Shown: positions 27,022 to 35,125 of the stretch, in pieces
Layout of the letters: each line of letters begins with the position of its first letter
Numbering within the stretch: position 1 is the first letter of the stretch
Source of the DNA: Chitinophaga sp. SYP-B3965
GTDB taxonomy: Bacteria > Bacteroidota > Bacteroidia > Chitinophagales > Chitinophagaceae
DNA length: 64,000 nucleotides
Assembly (NCBI RefSeq): GCF_009647655.1
Contig: NZ_WJFD01000002.1
Span: 558,001 to 622,000 of the forward strand
Direction of reading: 5' to 3'
The notes under the pieces: generated by a model
What the model saw: only the letters and a program-made list of their open reading frames with translations
The model's database searches: none
What the model was told of the DNA's origin: nothing
Translations under genes and position numbers: made by a program

Positions 27022-28032
27022 ATGAAGAGTAAAATTTTAATAGCTGTGCTTTCATTGTGCACGTTATATGTAAAACCGGTAATGGCACAGGTTGATCCAC
27101 ACTTCGCACAATATTATGCCTACCCGCTCTGGCTGAATCCTGCACTGGCAGGAGTGATTGATGGTGATTACAGGCTCACGGGCAACTATCGTAATCAGTG
27201 GGCTAATTTCGGCACACCTTATTCTACTGCAGGTGTATCATTTGATGCAGCGACAGAAAAGAACGTGGGGCTTGGTATTACTGCGTTGAATATGTCTGCA
27301 GGAGAAGCGGGATACAATTATTTCAATGCAATGGCCACTGTTTCGTATAGTGGTGTGAAGATGGGTAAGAATGGTACCACCCGGCTGGTAGCAGGTATCC
27401 AGGCAGGGGTGATCAACAGAAGAGTAGACCAGTCTAAATTCCAGCTGGGCAGCCAGTATAATCCGGTGATGGGGTTTGATCCCAATATTCCATCCGGTGA
27501 AACTTTACGTGCTACTTCTTCTACGGTGTTTGATGCAAACGCGGGGCTTATGTTATTTGATGGTAACCCCAATCATCGCTTCAATCCTTTTATTGGTTTT
27601 GCAGGTGCGCATCTCACACAACCGGAAGATCCATTTATTGCAGAGAATAAAGAATCCAAATCATTACCTATCCGTTACACGGCACATGGTGGTTCCCGGA
27701 TCAAGATAACAGACATGGTGAACCTTACACCGCATGGATTGTACATGCGCCAGGGGAATGCGGAAGAAATTGTAGCGGGGGTATATTCCCAGATCAGGGT
27801 GAATCCCGAGTTTGATCTTCTGCTGGGGGCTAACTACCGGTTTAATGATGCAGTGTCTCCGTTTGCAGGGTTCAGCTATAAGAGCTTCACACTGGGATTA
27901 AGTTATGATGCGAATACTTCCAACCTCCGGAGGTTAACCACCGGCAGCAATGCATTTGAACTTTCTTTATCCTTTATCGGCCGCAAACGCAGAATCATGC
28001 AGCCGGAATATTTTATCTGTCCGAGGTTATAA
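27022..28032 (+). CDS. PorP/SprF family T9SS-associated outer-membrane protein
   Basis: A 336-residue predicted outer-membrane beta-barrel with a signal peptide (cleavage near VMAQ, residue 23). The start of the mature region, VDPHFAQYYAYPLWLNPALAG, is the hallmark of the PorP/SprF family, and GDYRLTGNYRNQW follows. SprF-like proteins are needed for export or attachment of type B C-terminal-domain substrates by the type IX secretion system, and each is usually encoded next to its substrate. Here the giant substrate is directly upstream. It is 135 bp from the adhesin stop and 12 bp from the OmpA gene. Confidence 0.92.
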   Translation: MKSKILIAVLSLCTLYVKPVMAQVDPHFAQYYAYPLWLNPALAGVIDGDYRLTGNYRNQWANFGTPYSTAGVSFDAATEKNVGLGITALNMSAGEAGYNYFNAMATVSYSGVKMGKNGTTRLVAGIQAGVINRRVDQSKFQLGSQYNPVMGFDPNIPSGETLRATSSTVFDANAGLMLFDGNPNHRFNPFIGFAGAHLTQPEDPFIAENKESKSLPIRYTAHGGSRIKITDMVNLTPHGLYMRQGNAEEIVAGVYSQIRVNPEFDLLLGANYRFNDAVSPFAGFSYKSFTLGLSYDANTSNLRRLTTGSNAFELSLSFIGRKRRIMQPEYFICPRL

Positions 28033-28044
28033 TCGTAACATCAA

Positions 28045-30057
28045 ATGATGAACTTTATGAAAAGATCTACACTCATCCTGCTGTTGGTTTTAACAGGCTT
28101 TGTTAACTCTTTGCAGGCGCAGACATATGTAACTGATTTTAAACGTACGGCGGATAATTATTTTGCACAGAAGGATTATTATTCCGCCGCACAATACTAC
28201 AGCAAAGCACTGGGTACTTTCACGGTGAAACCAGGAGAGTACAAACCTTACCTGCTGGAGAAAGATGGCAAAACCAAACAGAAGAAACTGAAAGATTACG
28301 AACAGGTAGTATACCGCCTCGCAGAATCTTACCGGATGTATAATGATTTCGGTAACGCGGCGAAATGGTATGCAGAAGCTATCAACTTTGATCCGGTACA
28401 GTTTCCATTGGTGAAATACTGGTATGGCGTGTGCCTCCGGGCCAATGCTAAAACCGGGGAAGATTATGAAAAGGCGCTGGCACAATTCCAGCAGTTTCAA
28501 CAATCCTATAAAGGAACGGATGATTATTCCAACAGGACTAAAATTGAAATTCAGAGTTGTGAATTTGCGATTGAAGAGATGAAACATCCTCCCCGGTATG
28601 AAGTGGTAAAAGTAGCAGGGAACATTAACCAGGGTGGTGCCAACTATGCACCGGTGCCGGTGAGTAATAATATGTTCTACTTTACTTCCTCCCGGCCGGA
28701 TTCTACTTTACTTGTGAAGAAATCAAATCCTTTCATCAATACACTATACATCGCCAGGGGAGACAATAGCAGTTTTGATAGTAATGAGAAGTTGTCCATA
28801 CCCATGGAAAAGGGCACAGAACAAGGTGTTGCTGCTATTGCTCCTGATGGCAATACGCTGTATGTAACAAGATGGACATCGAAAGATGGTAATAAACATT
28901 CTTCCATTTACCGCAGTACAAAATCCGGTAATGGCTGGACGGAGCCTCAGGCGCTGGATGCTACCATCAATGCTGCTGGGTATAGTGCAAAGGAACCGTT
29001 CGTTACCTCCGACGGGAAATATTTCCTTTTTGTATCTGACCGGCCTGGCGGGATGGGGAAATTTGATGTGTGGTATTGTACCATCAGCAGTGGGGGAACA
29101 TTAAGTGCCGCCAATAATATGGGGAATACCATCAACACAAAAGAGGAAGAAAGTGCGCCGTTCTTTGATCCTATGAAACAAACACTGGTGTTCAGTTCTA
29201 ATGGGCGTGTCGGTTTTGGCGGGCAGGATTTTTTCAGCAGCAAAGGGAATTTTGGTGGATGGTCTGTACCGGAGAATATGGGGTATCCCCTGAACTCTGC
29301 AAAGGATGATCAGTATTATGCGGCTTTACAAGCGAAGAATGCATTGCAGAAAGGATATATCAGTTCGGACAGGGAATCTATCTGCTGCCTGGAGATATTT
29401 GCGGTGAAACGTAAAGTGAAAATGGCGGGTGGTTTAGTGATGGATTGTGAAACGGGGAAACCACTTGAGGGAGCTAAGATCACTTTGCTGGATAGTACGC
29501 AAAGGAATATATTGGAAACACAGACTACCAGCTATGGGGGGAATTATATGTTTGAGCTGGAGATGAATAAGAAGTATAAAGTGCTGATCGAAAAAGATAA
29601 TTATTTCTCAAAGAATTTCAATTTCTCTACAGAACAGCTTTCCATGGTTGACTCCATGATGAATCCTACTGTTTGTCTGAAACGATTTGAGATGAACAAA
29701 CCGATTGTGATCAATGATATCTTCTATGATTACAATAAAGCTACTTTACGACAGGAATCAAAATTGATCCTGGATTCGCTTTACTATCTCCTGCTGGATA
29801 ATCCGAAGATGGAAATAGAATTGGGGGCGCATACGGACAGTAAAGGAACGGATGCTTATAACCTTAAATTATCCAATGCACGTGCTAAATCTTGTGTGGA
29901 TTACCTGATCAGTAAAGGTATTCCAACTACGCGTGTGGTGAGTAAGGGTTATGGGGAAGCGAGACCGGTAGCACCTAATACACTTCCTAATGGGAAGGAT
30001 AATCCGGATGGCAGGCAGTTGAATCGCCGAACGGAGTTTAAGGTGTTGCGGAATTAA
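28045..30057 (+). CDS. OmpA family protein with PD40 beta-propeller and carboxypeptidase-regulatory-like domain
   Basis: A 670-residue protein with a signal peptide (cleavage after LQAQ), a helical TPR-like region (about 30-150), and a WD40/PD40-like propeller (about 190-455; repeated FVSDRPGGMGKFDVWY and LVFSSNGRVGFGGQDF segments). A carboxypeptidase-regulatory-like insert follows (about 460-530, GGLVMDCETGKPLEGAKI). The C-terminal OmpA domain (about 550-668) includes IFYDYNKATLR, LGAHTDSKGTDAYN, LSNARA and NRRTEF. This domain order is typical of the OmpA partner in T9SS substrate/SprF/OmpA clusters and of gliding-related envelope proteins. The likely role is to fix the secretion or adhesin complex to peptidoglycan. 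It ends in a strong terminator. Confidence 0.92.
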   Translation: MMNFMKRSTLILLLVLTGFVNSLQAQTYVTDFKRTADNYFAQKDYYSAAQYYSKALGTFTVKPGEYKPYLLEKDGKTKQKKLKDYEQVVYRLAESYRMYNDFGNAAKWYAEAINFDPVQFPLVKYWYGVCLRANAKTGEDYEKALAQFQQFQQSYKGTDDYSNRTKIEIQSCEFAIEEMKHPPRYEVVKVAGNINQGGANYAPVPVSNNMFYFTSSRPDSTLLVKKSNPFINTLYIARGDNSSFDSNEKLSIPMEKGTEQGVAAIAPDGNTLYVTRWTSKDGNKHSSIYRSTKSGNGWTEPQALDATINAAGYSAKEPFVTSDGKYFLFVSDRPGGMGKFDVWYCTISSGGTLSAANNMGNTINTKEEESAPFFDPMKQTLVFSSNGRVGFGGQDFFSSKGNFGGWSVPENMGYPLNSAKDDQYYAALQAKNALQKGYISSDRESICCLEIFAVKRKVKMAGGLVMDCETGKPLEGAKITLLDSTQRNILETQTTSYGGNYMFELEMNKKYKVLIEKDNYFSKNFNFSTEQLSMVDSMMNPTVCLKRFEMNKPIVINDIFYDYNKATLRQESKLILDSLYYLLLDNPKMEIELGAHTDSKGTDAYNLKLSNARAKSCVDYLISKGIPTTRVVSKGYGEARPVAPNTLPNGKDNPDGRQLNRRTEFKVLRN

Positions 30058-30129
30058 ATTCAGATAACGCAGTAAAAATGTTCTGAACGGGAATTCTTTC
30101 CCAATATGAACCATATCCTATCATATACA

Positions 30130-30164
30130 AGTAGTAGCCGGCATTCGCCGGCTACTACTATTTT
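30130..30164 (+). terminator. Terminator of the adhesin/sprF/ompA operon
   Basis: A perfect 13-bp stem, AGTAGTAGCCGGC (30130-30142) with GCCGGCTACTACT (30147-30159), around an ATTC loop and followed by A-TTTT. It is 72 bases after the OmpA-gene stop. Confidence 0.88.
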
Positions 30165-30171
30165 GGATCGA

Positions 30172-30530
30172 TCTGTGAAAAAAAGAAGGTTTGTTTTTTA
30201 AGTAGAAAAAGAAACAATCAGGTTTCCCCTCGGCCTGGAAAAGAGTGAGGCTTTTTTTAAGTAGATATAAAAGAGCCCATCAATTTTCTTTATCTCAGAA
30301 AAAGAGATTTTTTTAGTAGAAAAGGAAACAAGGAGGTTTCCCCTCGGCCTGGAAAAGAGTGAGGCTTTTTTAAGTAGATATAAAAGAGCCCATCAGTTTT
30401 CTTTATCTCAGAAAAAAGAGATTTTTTTTAGTAGAAAAGAAACAATCAGGTTTCCCCTCGGCCCAAAAAAGGGAGTTGCTTTTTTTAAGTAAAAAAAATA
30501 GCGCATCAATTTTTCCTCTTCTCAAAAAAG
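30172..30530. repeat. Tandem array, 114-bp period, about three copies
   Basis: GGTTTCCCCTCGG begins units at 30221, 30335 and 30449, exactly 114 bases apart, with a partial unit in front. Copies 1 and 2 are nearly identical and copy 3 decays. The unit contains CCTC...GAGG followed by C and a T-run, and ATCTC-AGAAAAA-GAGAT followed by a T-run, so it carries two weak terminator-like elements. It fills the gap between two convergent genes and has no credible open frame. Confidence 0.88.
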
Positions 30531-30554
30531 GCTGCTCTGCATTGCAGAACAGCC
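30524..30554 (-). terminator. Terminator of the surface lipoprotein gene
   Basis: GGCTGCTCTGCA (30530-30541) pairs with TGCAGAACAGCC (30543-30554) with one mismatch. On the minus strand it ends in six T (30529-30524), 31 bases beyond the stop at 30586. Confidence 0.8.
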
Positions 30555-30585
30555 CTCTCCATCTATCAACTAAAAATTAGTACGC

Positions 30586-31092
30586 TTATTTTCCGATGTT
30601 AGCTCTTGCTACAGTGCTATCCACTACTGGCGCAGCTGTTACATAGTTAACCCTTGCGAAATAATTGTATTTCAGCAGAGAATCATAATTGAACCTAACA
30701 GAATCACCTGTTGCTGGTTTAATCTTCCAAACCCTGATAGTTTTGGTTACAGCAGCACCTGTGGTTGTGCTGGTTTCATTACCCAGATCTAAACCAACTT
30801 CCAATGTAGGATTAGTAGTGCGCAGCAAGCCAGTATCACCTTTGATCACAGTGAATTTGTAATTGATGTCTTTTGTGCTTTTGTTGATCTTAACAGTCAG
30901 ATCAAAAGAGCTGTCTGTTCTTTCCTGAATGATCACCTGGCCACCTTCTACTTCAGTAGCAGTTCTCAATGTGATTTCTTTTCTGCGCAATACTTTTGCA
31001 TCATCGTCATCAGAGCATGAAGCGAGGGACATTCCAAAGATAGCAGTAGCGATAAGCCCCAGTTGAAGAGCTTTGTTTTTGTGAATAAGCAT
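30586..31092 (-). CDS. Hypothetical surface-exposed lipoprotein
   Basis: A 168-residue protein with a lipoprotein signal: lipobox LASC with the acylated cysteine at C26. The next residues are S27 and D28-D31. An acidic patch right behind the cysteine is the type of lipoprotein export signal described for surface lipoproteins in Bacteroidota, so the protein probably ends up on the outer face of the outer membrane. The rest is beta-rich with no recognised domain. It is monocistronic; the upstream region to the divergent MATE gene contains two hairpins, and a terminator lies downstream. Confidence 0.75.
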   Translation of the reverse strand: MLIHKNKALQLGLIATAIFGMSLASCSDDDDAKVLRRKEITLRTATEVEGGQVIIQERTDSSFDLTVKINKSTKDINYKFTVIKGDTGLLRTTNPTLEVGLDLGNETSTTTGAAVTKTIRVWKIKPATGDSVRFNYDSLLKYNYFARVNYVTAAPVVDSTVARANIGK

Positions 31093-31563
31093 GGTTTCCG
31101 TTTTAAATTAGCTTGTTTTCAAAATTAGGTTAAAGTGTATTCCCGTTTGTGGTACGCTTGTAAAACGGGCATCGTTTTAAAATGTTACAAACATTTTAAC
31201 GATTTCTTTGCAAATGCCTCCGGCAACATGACCGTGACCCGCTATGGCAGCGGTATTCAGTATAAAATATTTTTTTATTTACCCTGTATATTCTTGAATA
31301 ACAATCATCGGCAACGATTAGTTCGAAGAATTATTGTTAAGGATGAAAGCAATTCGTCCGCTGTTGGAAATGGATAAAACGGCGTTGTAATTTTTCAGAT
31401 GGCTGAATGAGTGAAACAATTACCTTTGTATCCTTCAATACAAACGCATATGAAAATGTAATACCGTCGGCCCGTTTGCGTGCTGACGACCCTCTCCCCG
31501 AACTGGCGCTACCACGTGGCGCATCATCACACTTTATTCTATTTATTTAATATCAACACTACA
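31093..31563. promoter_or_regulatory. Divergent intergenic region with hairpins and MATE leader
   Basis: CCCGTTT (31142-31148) pairs with AAACGGG (31163-31169). Directly after it, ATCGTTTTAAAATGT (31171-31185) pairs imperfectly with ACATTTTAACGAT (31191-31203). TACCTTTG at 31421-31428 fits the -7 consensus TAnnTTTG for the MATE gene and implies a leader of about 130 nt that is richer in G+C than its surroundings (31465-31540). A GTG in frame at 31480 would extend the MATE protein but is unlikely to be the start. No known riboswitch was recognised. Confidence 0.45.
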
Positions 31564-32979
31564 ATGCGAACTATTACGCACGTTACGTCGCGCACGTTAA
31601 GGCTTTTGCAACTCATCAAAGAAGCGCTTAAAGGAGACGAAAAAGTATACACTACCGGCAGCATCAACCGGGCTTTAATATTACTGGCCATTCCCATGAT
31701 GCTGGAAATGACCATGGAATCCCTCTTCGCATTGGTGGATGCGTTCTTTGTTGGGAGACTCGGCAAAGCTGCCATTTCCACCGTGGGTTTAACAGAATCT
31801 GTGTTAAGTCTTATTTATGCCATCGCCGTTGGGATCAGTATGGCGGCTACTGCCATCGTGGCCAGACGTATTGGGGAAAAAGACCCTGAAGGAGCTTCCA
31901 AAGCAGCGGTGCAGGCACTTTATTTATCACTGGGATTCTCTGTGATCGTGAGTATTTGTGGGATCATCTTTGCTAAAGAGATATTAGGACTGATGGGCGC
32001 GGATGCAGAAATGATCCGGAGTGGCCATAGATACACACAGATAGCGATGGGGTCTAACCTGGTGATCGTGCTGCTTTTCCTGATCAACGGGATTTTCCGT
32101 GGAGCGGGTGAGGCGAGTATTGCCATGCGGAGTTTATGGCTGGCCAATATCCTCAACATTATCCTTTGTCCTTTATTTATATATGGTTTCGGACCTGTTC
32201 CTGCATTTGGACTGGAAGGGGCTGCTATTGCCACTACGATTGGTCGTGGTACGGGAGTGGCTTACCAGTTATTCCATTTGTTTGGCGGCAAGCGGATGAT
32301 ACATGTTACCTGGCGGCACATCAATCCTGAATGGAGTACGATCTTGAAAATGATCAAACTGGCGTCTGGCGGTACTTTGCAGTTCCTGATCGGGTCTGCG
32401 AGCTGGATCTTCCTGATCCGTATTATTTCTCAATTTGGCGAAGACGCCCTGGCGGGATACACTTTCGCGATCCGCATCATCATATTTGCGATCCTGCCGG
32501 CATGGGGTGTTGCGAATGCTGCAGCTACTTTGGTGGGCCAAAATCTGGGAGCCGGAGAACCTGAACGGGCAGAAAAGAGTGTCTGGAAGGCAGCCTATCT
32601 TAATATGATCATCCTGGGATTTGTTTCTGTGGTGTTCATCATCTTCGCGCCCTGGATCCTCCGTTTCTTTTCTCAAGACCCGGCGGTACTGGCTTATGGC
32701 ATAGAAGGGTTGCGGCTGATCAGCCTAGGGTATATATTTTATGCTTTCGGGATGGTGATGGCGCAATCATTTAATGGAGCGGGGGATACGAAAACACCCA
32801 CTATCATTAACCTGATCGGGTTCTGGGTGATACAGATACCATTGGCCTATTTCCTGGCGATCACCCTCAAATGGGGCCCAACAGGGGTTTTCTGGGCCAT
32901 TTTCATTGCGGAATCAGTGATTGCCCTCACGGCAGTGATCGTATTCAGAAAAGGTAACTGGAAGAAAATAAAGGTTTAG
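31564..32979 (+). CDS. MATE family efflux transporter
   Basis: A 471-residue membrane protein from the ATG at 31564 (MRTITHVTSRTLRL). About twelve helices are arranged in two similar halves. The first half begins INRALILLAIPMMLEMTMESLFALVDAFFVGRLG, with the second half opening at MIKLASGGTLQFLIGSASW. Other family features are AATAIVARRIGEKD and the NGIFRGAGEASIAM / FNGAGDTKTPT pair, which fit the NorM/DinF-like MATE group. MATE proteins export cationic compounds using sodium or proton gradients; the substrate here is unknown. It stands alone, and the next gene has its own promoter-like element. Confidence 0.93.
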   Translation: MRTITHVTSRTLRLLQLIKEALKGDEKVYTTGSINRALILLAIPMMLEMTMESLFALVDAFFVGRLGKAAISTVGLTESVLSLIYAIAVGISMAATAIVARRIGEKDPEGASKAAVQALYLSLGFSVIVSICGIIFAKEILGLMGADAEMIRSGHRYTQIAMGSNLVIVLLFLINGIFRGAGEASIAMRSLWLANILNIILCPLFIYGFGPVPAFGLEGAAIATTIGRGTGVAYQLFHLFGGKRMIHVTWRHINPEWSTILKMIKLASGGTLQFLIGSASWIFLIRIISQFGEDALAGYTFAIRIIIFAILPAWGVANAAATLVGQNLGAGEPERAEKSVWKAAYLNMIILGFVSVVFIIFAPWILRFFSQDPAVLAYGIEGLRLISLGYIFYAFGMVMAQSFNGAGDTKTPTIINLIGFWVIQIPLAYFLAITLKWGPTGVFWAIFIAESVIALTAVIVFRKGNWKKIKV

Positions 32980-32991
32980 TAGCGAATTCAT

Positions 32992-32999
32992 TACATTTG
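32992..32999 (+). promoter_or_regulatory. -7 element of the PfkB kinase gene
   Basis: TACATTTG matches TAnnTTTG and lies 32 bp upstream of the ATG at 33032, just after the MATE stop. Confidence 0.5.
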
Positions 33000-33031
33000 C
33001 TGCGTTTTTCAACCTTTAATCAATTCATTAC

Positions 33032-33955
33032 ATGTCTCTTACCGTAGTTGGAACCATGGCCTTCGATGATATCGAAACGCCCTTTGGTAAATCGGATAAA
33101 ATCGTAGGCGGATCGGCTTCTTATATTGCCTGGGCTGCATCAAACTTTGTAACGCCAGTAAACCAGGTTTCTGTGATCGGGGGAGATTTCCCGCAGGCTG
33201 AACTGGATGCTCTCACTAAAAGAGGTGTGGCACTGGAAGGTGTACAGGTTAAAAAAGACGAAAAGTCGTTTTACTGGGCTGGTAAATATCATCTGGACAT
33301 GAATTCCCGCGATACCCTCGTGACGGAATTGAATGTACTGGCTGATTTTGAACCGGTTATCCCTGCGAGCTATCAAGGCAGTGAGTTCCTGATCCTCGGT
33401 AACCTGAGCCCTCAGGTTCAGATGAGCGTGATCAACCAGATGAATCCCCGTCCGAAACTGATCGTGATGGATACTATGAACTTCTGGATGGATATTGCCC
33501 TGGATGATCTGCTGAAGACCATTAAGATGGTAGATGTACTGGTCGTGAATGATAGCGAAGCCCGTCAGCTGACAGGTGAATTTTCTCTCGTGAAAGCGGC
33601 GAAGAAGATCCTGACCATGGGGCCCCGTTACCTGGTGATCAAAAAAGGAGAACATGGCGCCTTGCTTTTCCATGAAAATCATGTGTTCTTTGCTCCTGCG
33701 CTTCCCCTGGAAGATGTATTTGACCCAACCGGTGCTGGTGATACTTTTGCTGGTGGATTTATTGGCCACCTGGCTAAAACGAAGGATATCTCTTTCGAGA
33801 ACATGAAAACAGCGATCATCGTTGGTTCAGCGATGGCTTCTTTCTGTGTGGAGAAATTTGGTGCTGCCCGTCTGCGGGAGATCACTAAAGAGGATATCAC
33901 TTCCAGGCTGGAGCAGTTCGTGGAACTGGTGAACTTTGATATTGACCTGGTATAG
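33032..33955 (+). CDS. PfkB family carbohydrate/nucleoside kinase
   Basis: A 307-residue cytoplasmic kinase of the ribokinase fold. The N-terminal substrate part has GGSASYIAWAASNF (about 27-40). The C-terminal signature DPTGAGDTFAGGFIGHL starts at D231 and contains the catalytic base D237 and the anion hole GAGD. The family phosphorylates sugars or nucleosides with ATP. The sequence LVVNDSEARQLTG (about 169-181) is the usual NxxE region. The exact substrate (ribose, adenosine or another sugar) cannot be told. It is monocistronic with a very strong terminator. Confidence 0.9.
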   Translation: MSLTVVGTMAFDDIETPFGKSDKIVGGSASYIAWAASNFVTPVNQVSVIGGDFPQAELDALTKRGVALEGVQVKKDEKSFYWAGKYHLDMNSRDTLVTELNVLADFEPVIPASYQGSEFLILGNLSPQVQMSVINQMNPRPKLIVMDTMNFWMDIALDDLLKTIKMVDVLVVNDSEARQLTGEFSLVKAAKKILTMGPRYLVIKKGEHGALLFHENHVFFAPALPLEDVFDPTGAGDTFAGGFIGHLAKTKDISFENMKTAIIVGSAMASFCVEKFGAARLREITKEDITSRLEQFVELVNFDIDLV

Positions 33956-33967
33956 GGTTATTTATAT

Positions 33968-34016
33968 TATATTAAAAAAGGACCGTTCTGTATAAGGACG
34001 GTCCTTTTTTAATATA
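33968..34016. terminator. Strong bidirectional terminator after the PfkB kinase gene
   Basis: A 19-bp perfect stem, 33968-33986 (TATATTAAAAAAGGACCGT) with 33998-34016, and T-runs on both strands. It is 12 bases after the stop codon. Confidence 0.92.
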
Positions 34017-34026
34017 AGGTTAGTAT

Positions 34027-34139
34027 AAGGATGGTATAACCTTGAGCCTATGTCAACACAAGGATGGTATAACCCTGACCCTATGTTGAGCCTATGTCAA
34101 GCCTTTCCGTACCCTATGTTAAGCCTATGTCAAGAGAGC
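34027..34139. repeat. Tandem array, 33-bp period, about 3.4 copies
   Basis: AAGGATGGTATAACC occurs at 34027 and 34060. CCTATGT occurs at 34047, 34080, 34091, 34113 and 34124, which gives three 33-bp steps (34047 to 34080, 34080 to 34113, 34091 to 34124). The later units have diverged at their first half. The array lies between the PfkB terminator and the convergent nuclease stop. Confidence 0.78.
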
Positions 34140-34195
34140 TAAAGCACCGCTTCACCCGTTTACATATGCTAAACTTTCGTCATGCTGCATGACAA

Positions 34196-34996
34196 TCATT
34201 TAAAGATGTCATTGAGCACTTTTGCCAGGCGGATACCCCCTTTTGTGAGCTGTCCGTTGAGGTCATCCACGAAGATATAGTTGTACCGGTAGCTCAGTTT
34301 TTCACCATCCGGGGTACGGTCATATACCTTGTCTGAAAGCAGGTGAGAATCCCACATCCAGTCCGTAATTCCGCCCGTTTGGTAGGCCTTTTTATTTTGT
34401 GTTGTAACTACACGATTTAATATCTGGGCATATTCTGTGTAGCTATATTGTTGAAAATCAATCAAATGTTCATCCCATACCCGGTGAAGGTTGGTGGGGC
34501 GGTCAAACCAGGTGACATTGATCTTATTTCCCCCCTGATCTTCATCTCTTCCTACGTGAAGAGGCTGATGAAGGTCTCCGATCATGTGAACGAGGAAGCT
34601 GAGGGCATATCTTTTCCTGGCTTTGGAGGTAGCCGGATCTTTCAGCTCTTTGGTCATGGCCAGGATCTCTGTATAGAGGTTTTCTCCTTTAGCCTCACTA
34701 ATCATTTTGTCAAATTCCTGCCGGGTGCAATGACCTGGAAAATCGAGGTAATGCCAGGAGGAAGTATGTTTATATTGATTAGTGGTATCTGCCTTAATGA
34801 AGTCCGGCCAGTTGGCGATCATGGCAAGGGTTTCGTTACCGATGATGTTCCGGATGGCCTGTTGTGCTTTTGGGGTCAGATAGTAGGAGGCGATCTCTCC
34901 TGTTACGCGGTGGCCAACAGGGCCCCAGGCTTGAACAGGATGAATGCCGGTAAGCAATAGCCCTGTTAACAGAGCGCTTAAAAGGAGCTTTTTCAT
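34196..34996 (-). CDS. S1/P1-type nuclease
   Basis: A 266-residue secreted nuclease. The signal peptide ends at VQA (residue 23), leaving W24 as the mature N-terminus, as required in this family, where the N-terminal Trp helps bind zinc. Other zinc-ligand motifs are GHRVTGEIA, NWPDFIKAD, SSWHYLDF, HMIGDLHQPLHVGRDEDQGGNK and HRVWDEHLI. The family cleaves single-stranded DNA and RNA and has 3'-nucleotidase activity, so it may scavenge nucleic acids in the periplasm or outside the cell. It diverges from uvrB across 129 bp. Confidence 0.93.
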   Translation of the reverse strand: MKKLLLSALLTGLLLTGIHPVQAWGPVGHRVTGEIASYYLTPKAQQAIRNIIGNETLAMIANWPDFIKADTTNQYKHTSSWHYLDFPGHCTRQEFDKMISEAKGENLYTEILAMTKELKDPATSKARKRYALSFLVHMIGDLHQPLHVGRDEDQGGNKINVTWFDRPTNLHRVWDEHLIDFQQYSYTEYAQILNRVVTTQNKKAYQTGGITDWMWDSHLLSDKVYDRTPDGEKLSYRYNYIFVDDLNGQLTKGGIRLAKVLNDIFK

Positions 34997-35010
34997 GTTA
35001 AACTATTTGT

Positions 35011-35097
35011 CGAATTTTGAAACTCGAATTTCGCATTGTAAAATGACTTTATTATAAAATTTTAACAAAGTCTTTCCCTGCTAAAAACCGAAATTCG
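35011..35097. promoter_or_regulatory. Repeated CGAATTT(C/T)G words between nuclease and uvrB
   Basis: CGAATTTTG (35011-35019) and CGAATTTCG (35025-35033) lie 14 bases apart in the same orientation. CGAAATTCG (35089-35097) is an exact inverted copy of the second. Their place between a divergent nuclease and a DNA-repair gene suggests operator sites; a damage-response regulator is one possibility. Confidence 0.4.
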
Positions 35098-35125
35098 TGA
35101 ACCCGATCACCAATCTGTATTAATT

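Noticed and set aside
30172-30530. 114-bp and 59-bp arrays considered as CRISPR
   Set aside because: The units are long and adjacent with no unique spacers, and no cas gene is in the window.
33140-33769. Minus-strand frame of 209 codons within the PfkB kinase gene
   Set aside because: It is fully antisense to a conserved kinase, rich in H, I and Q as expected for a shadow frame, and has no motif.
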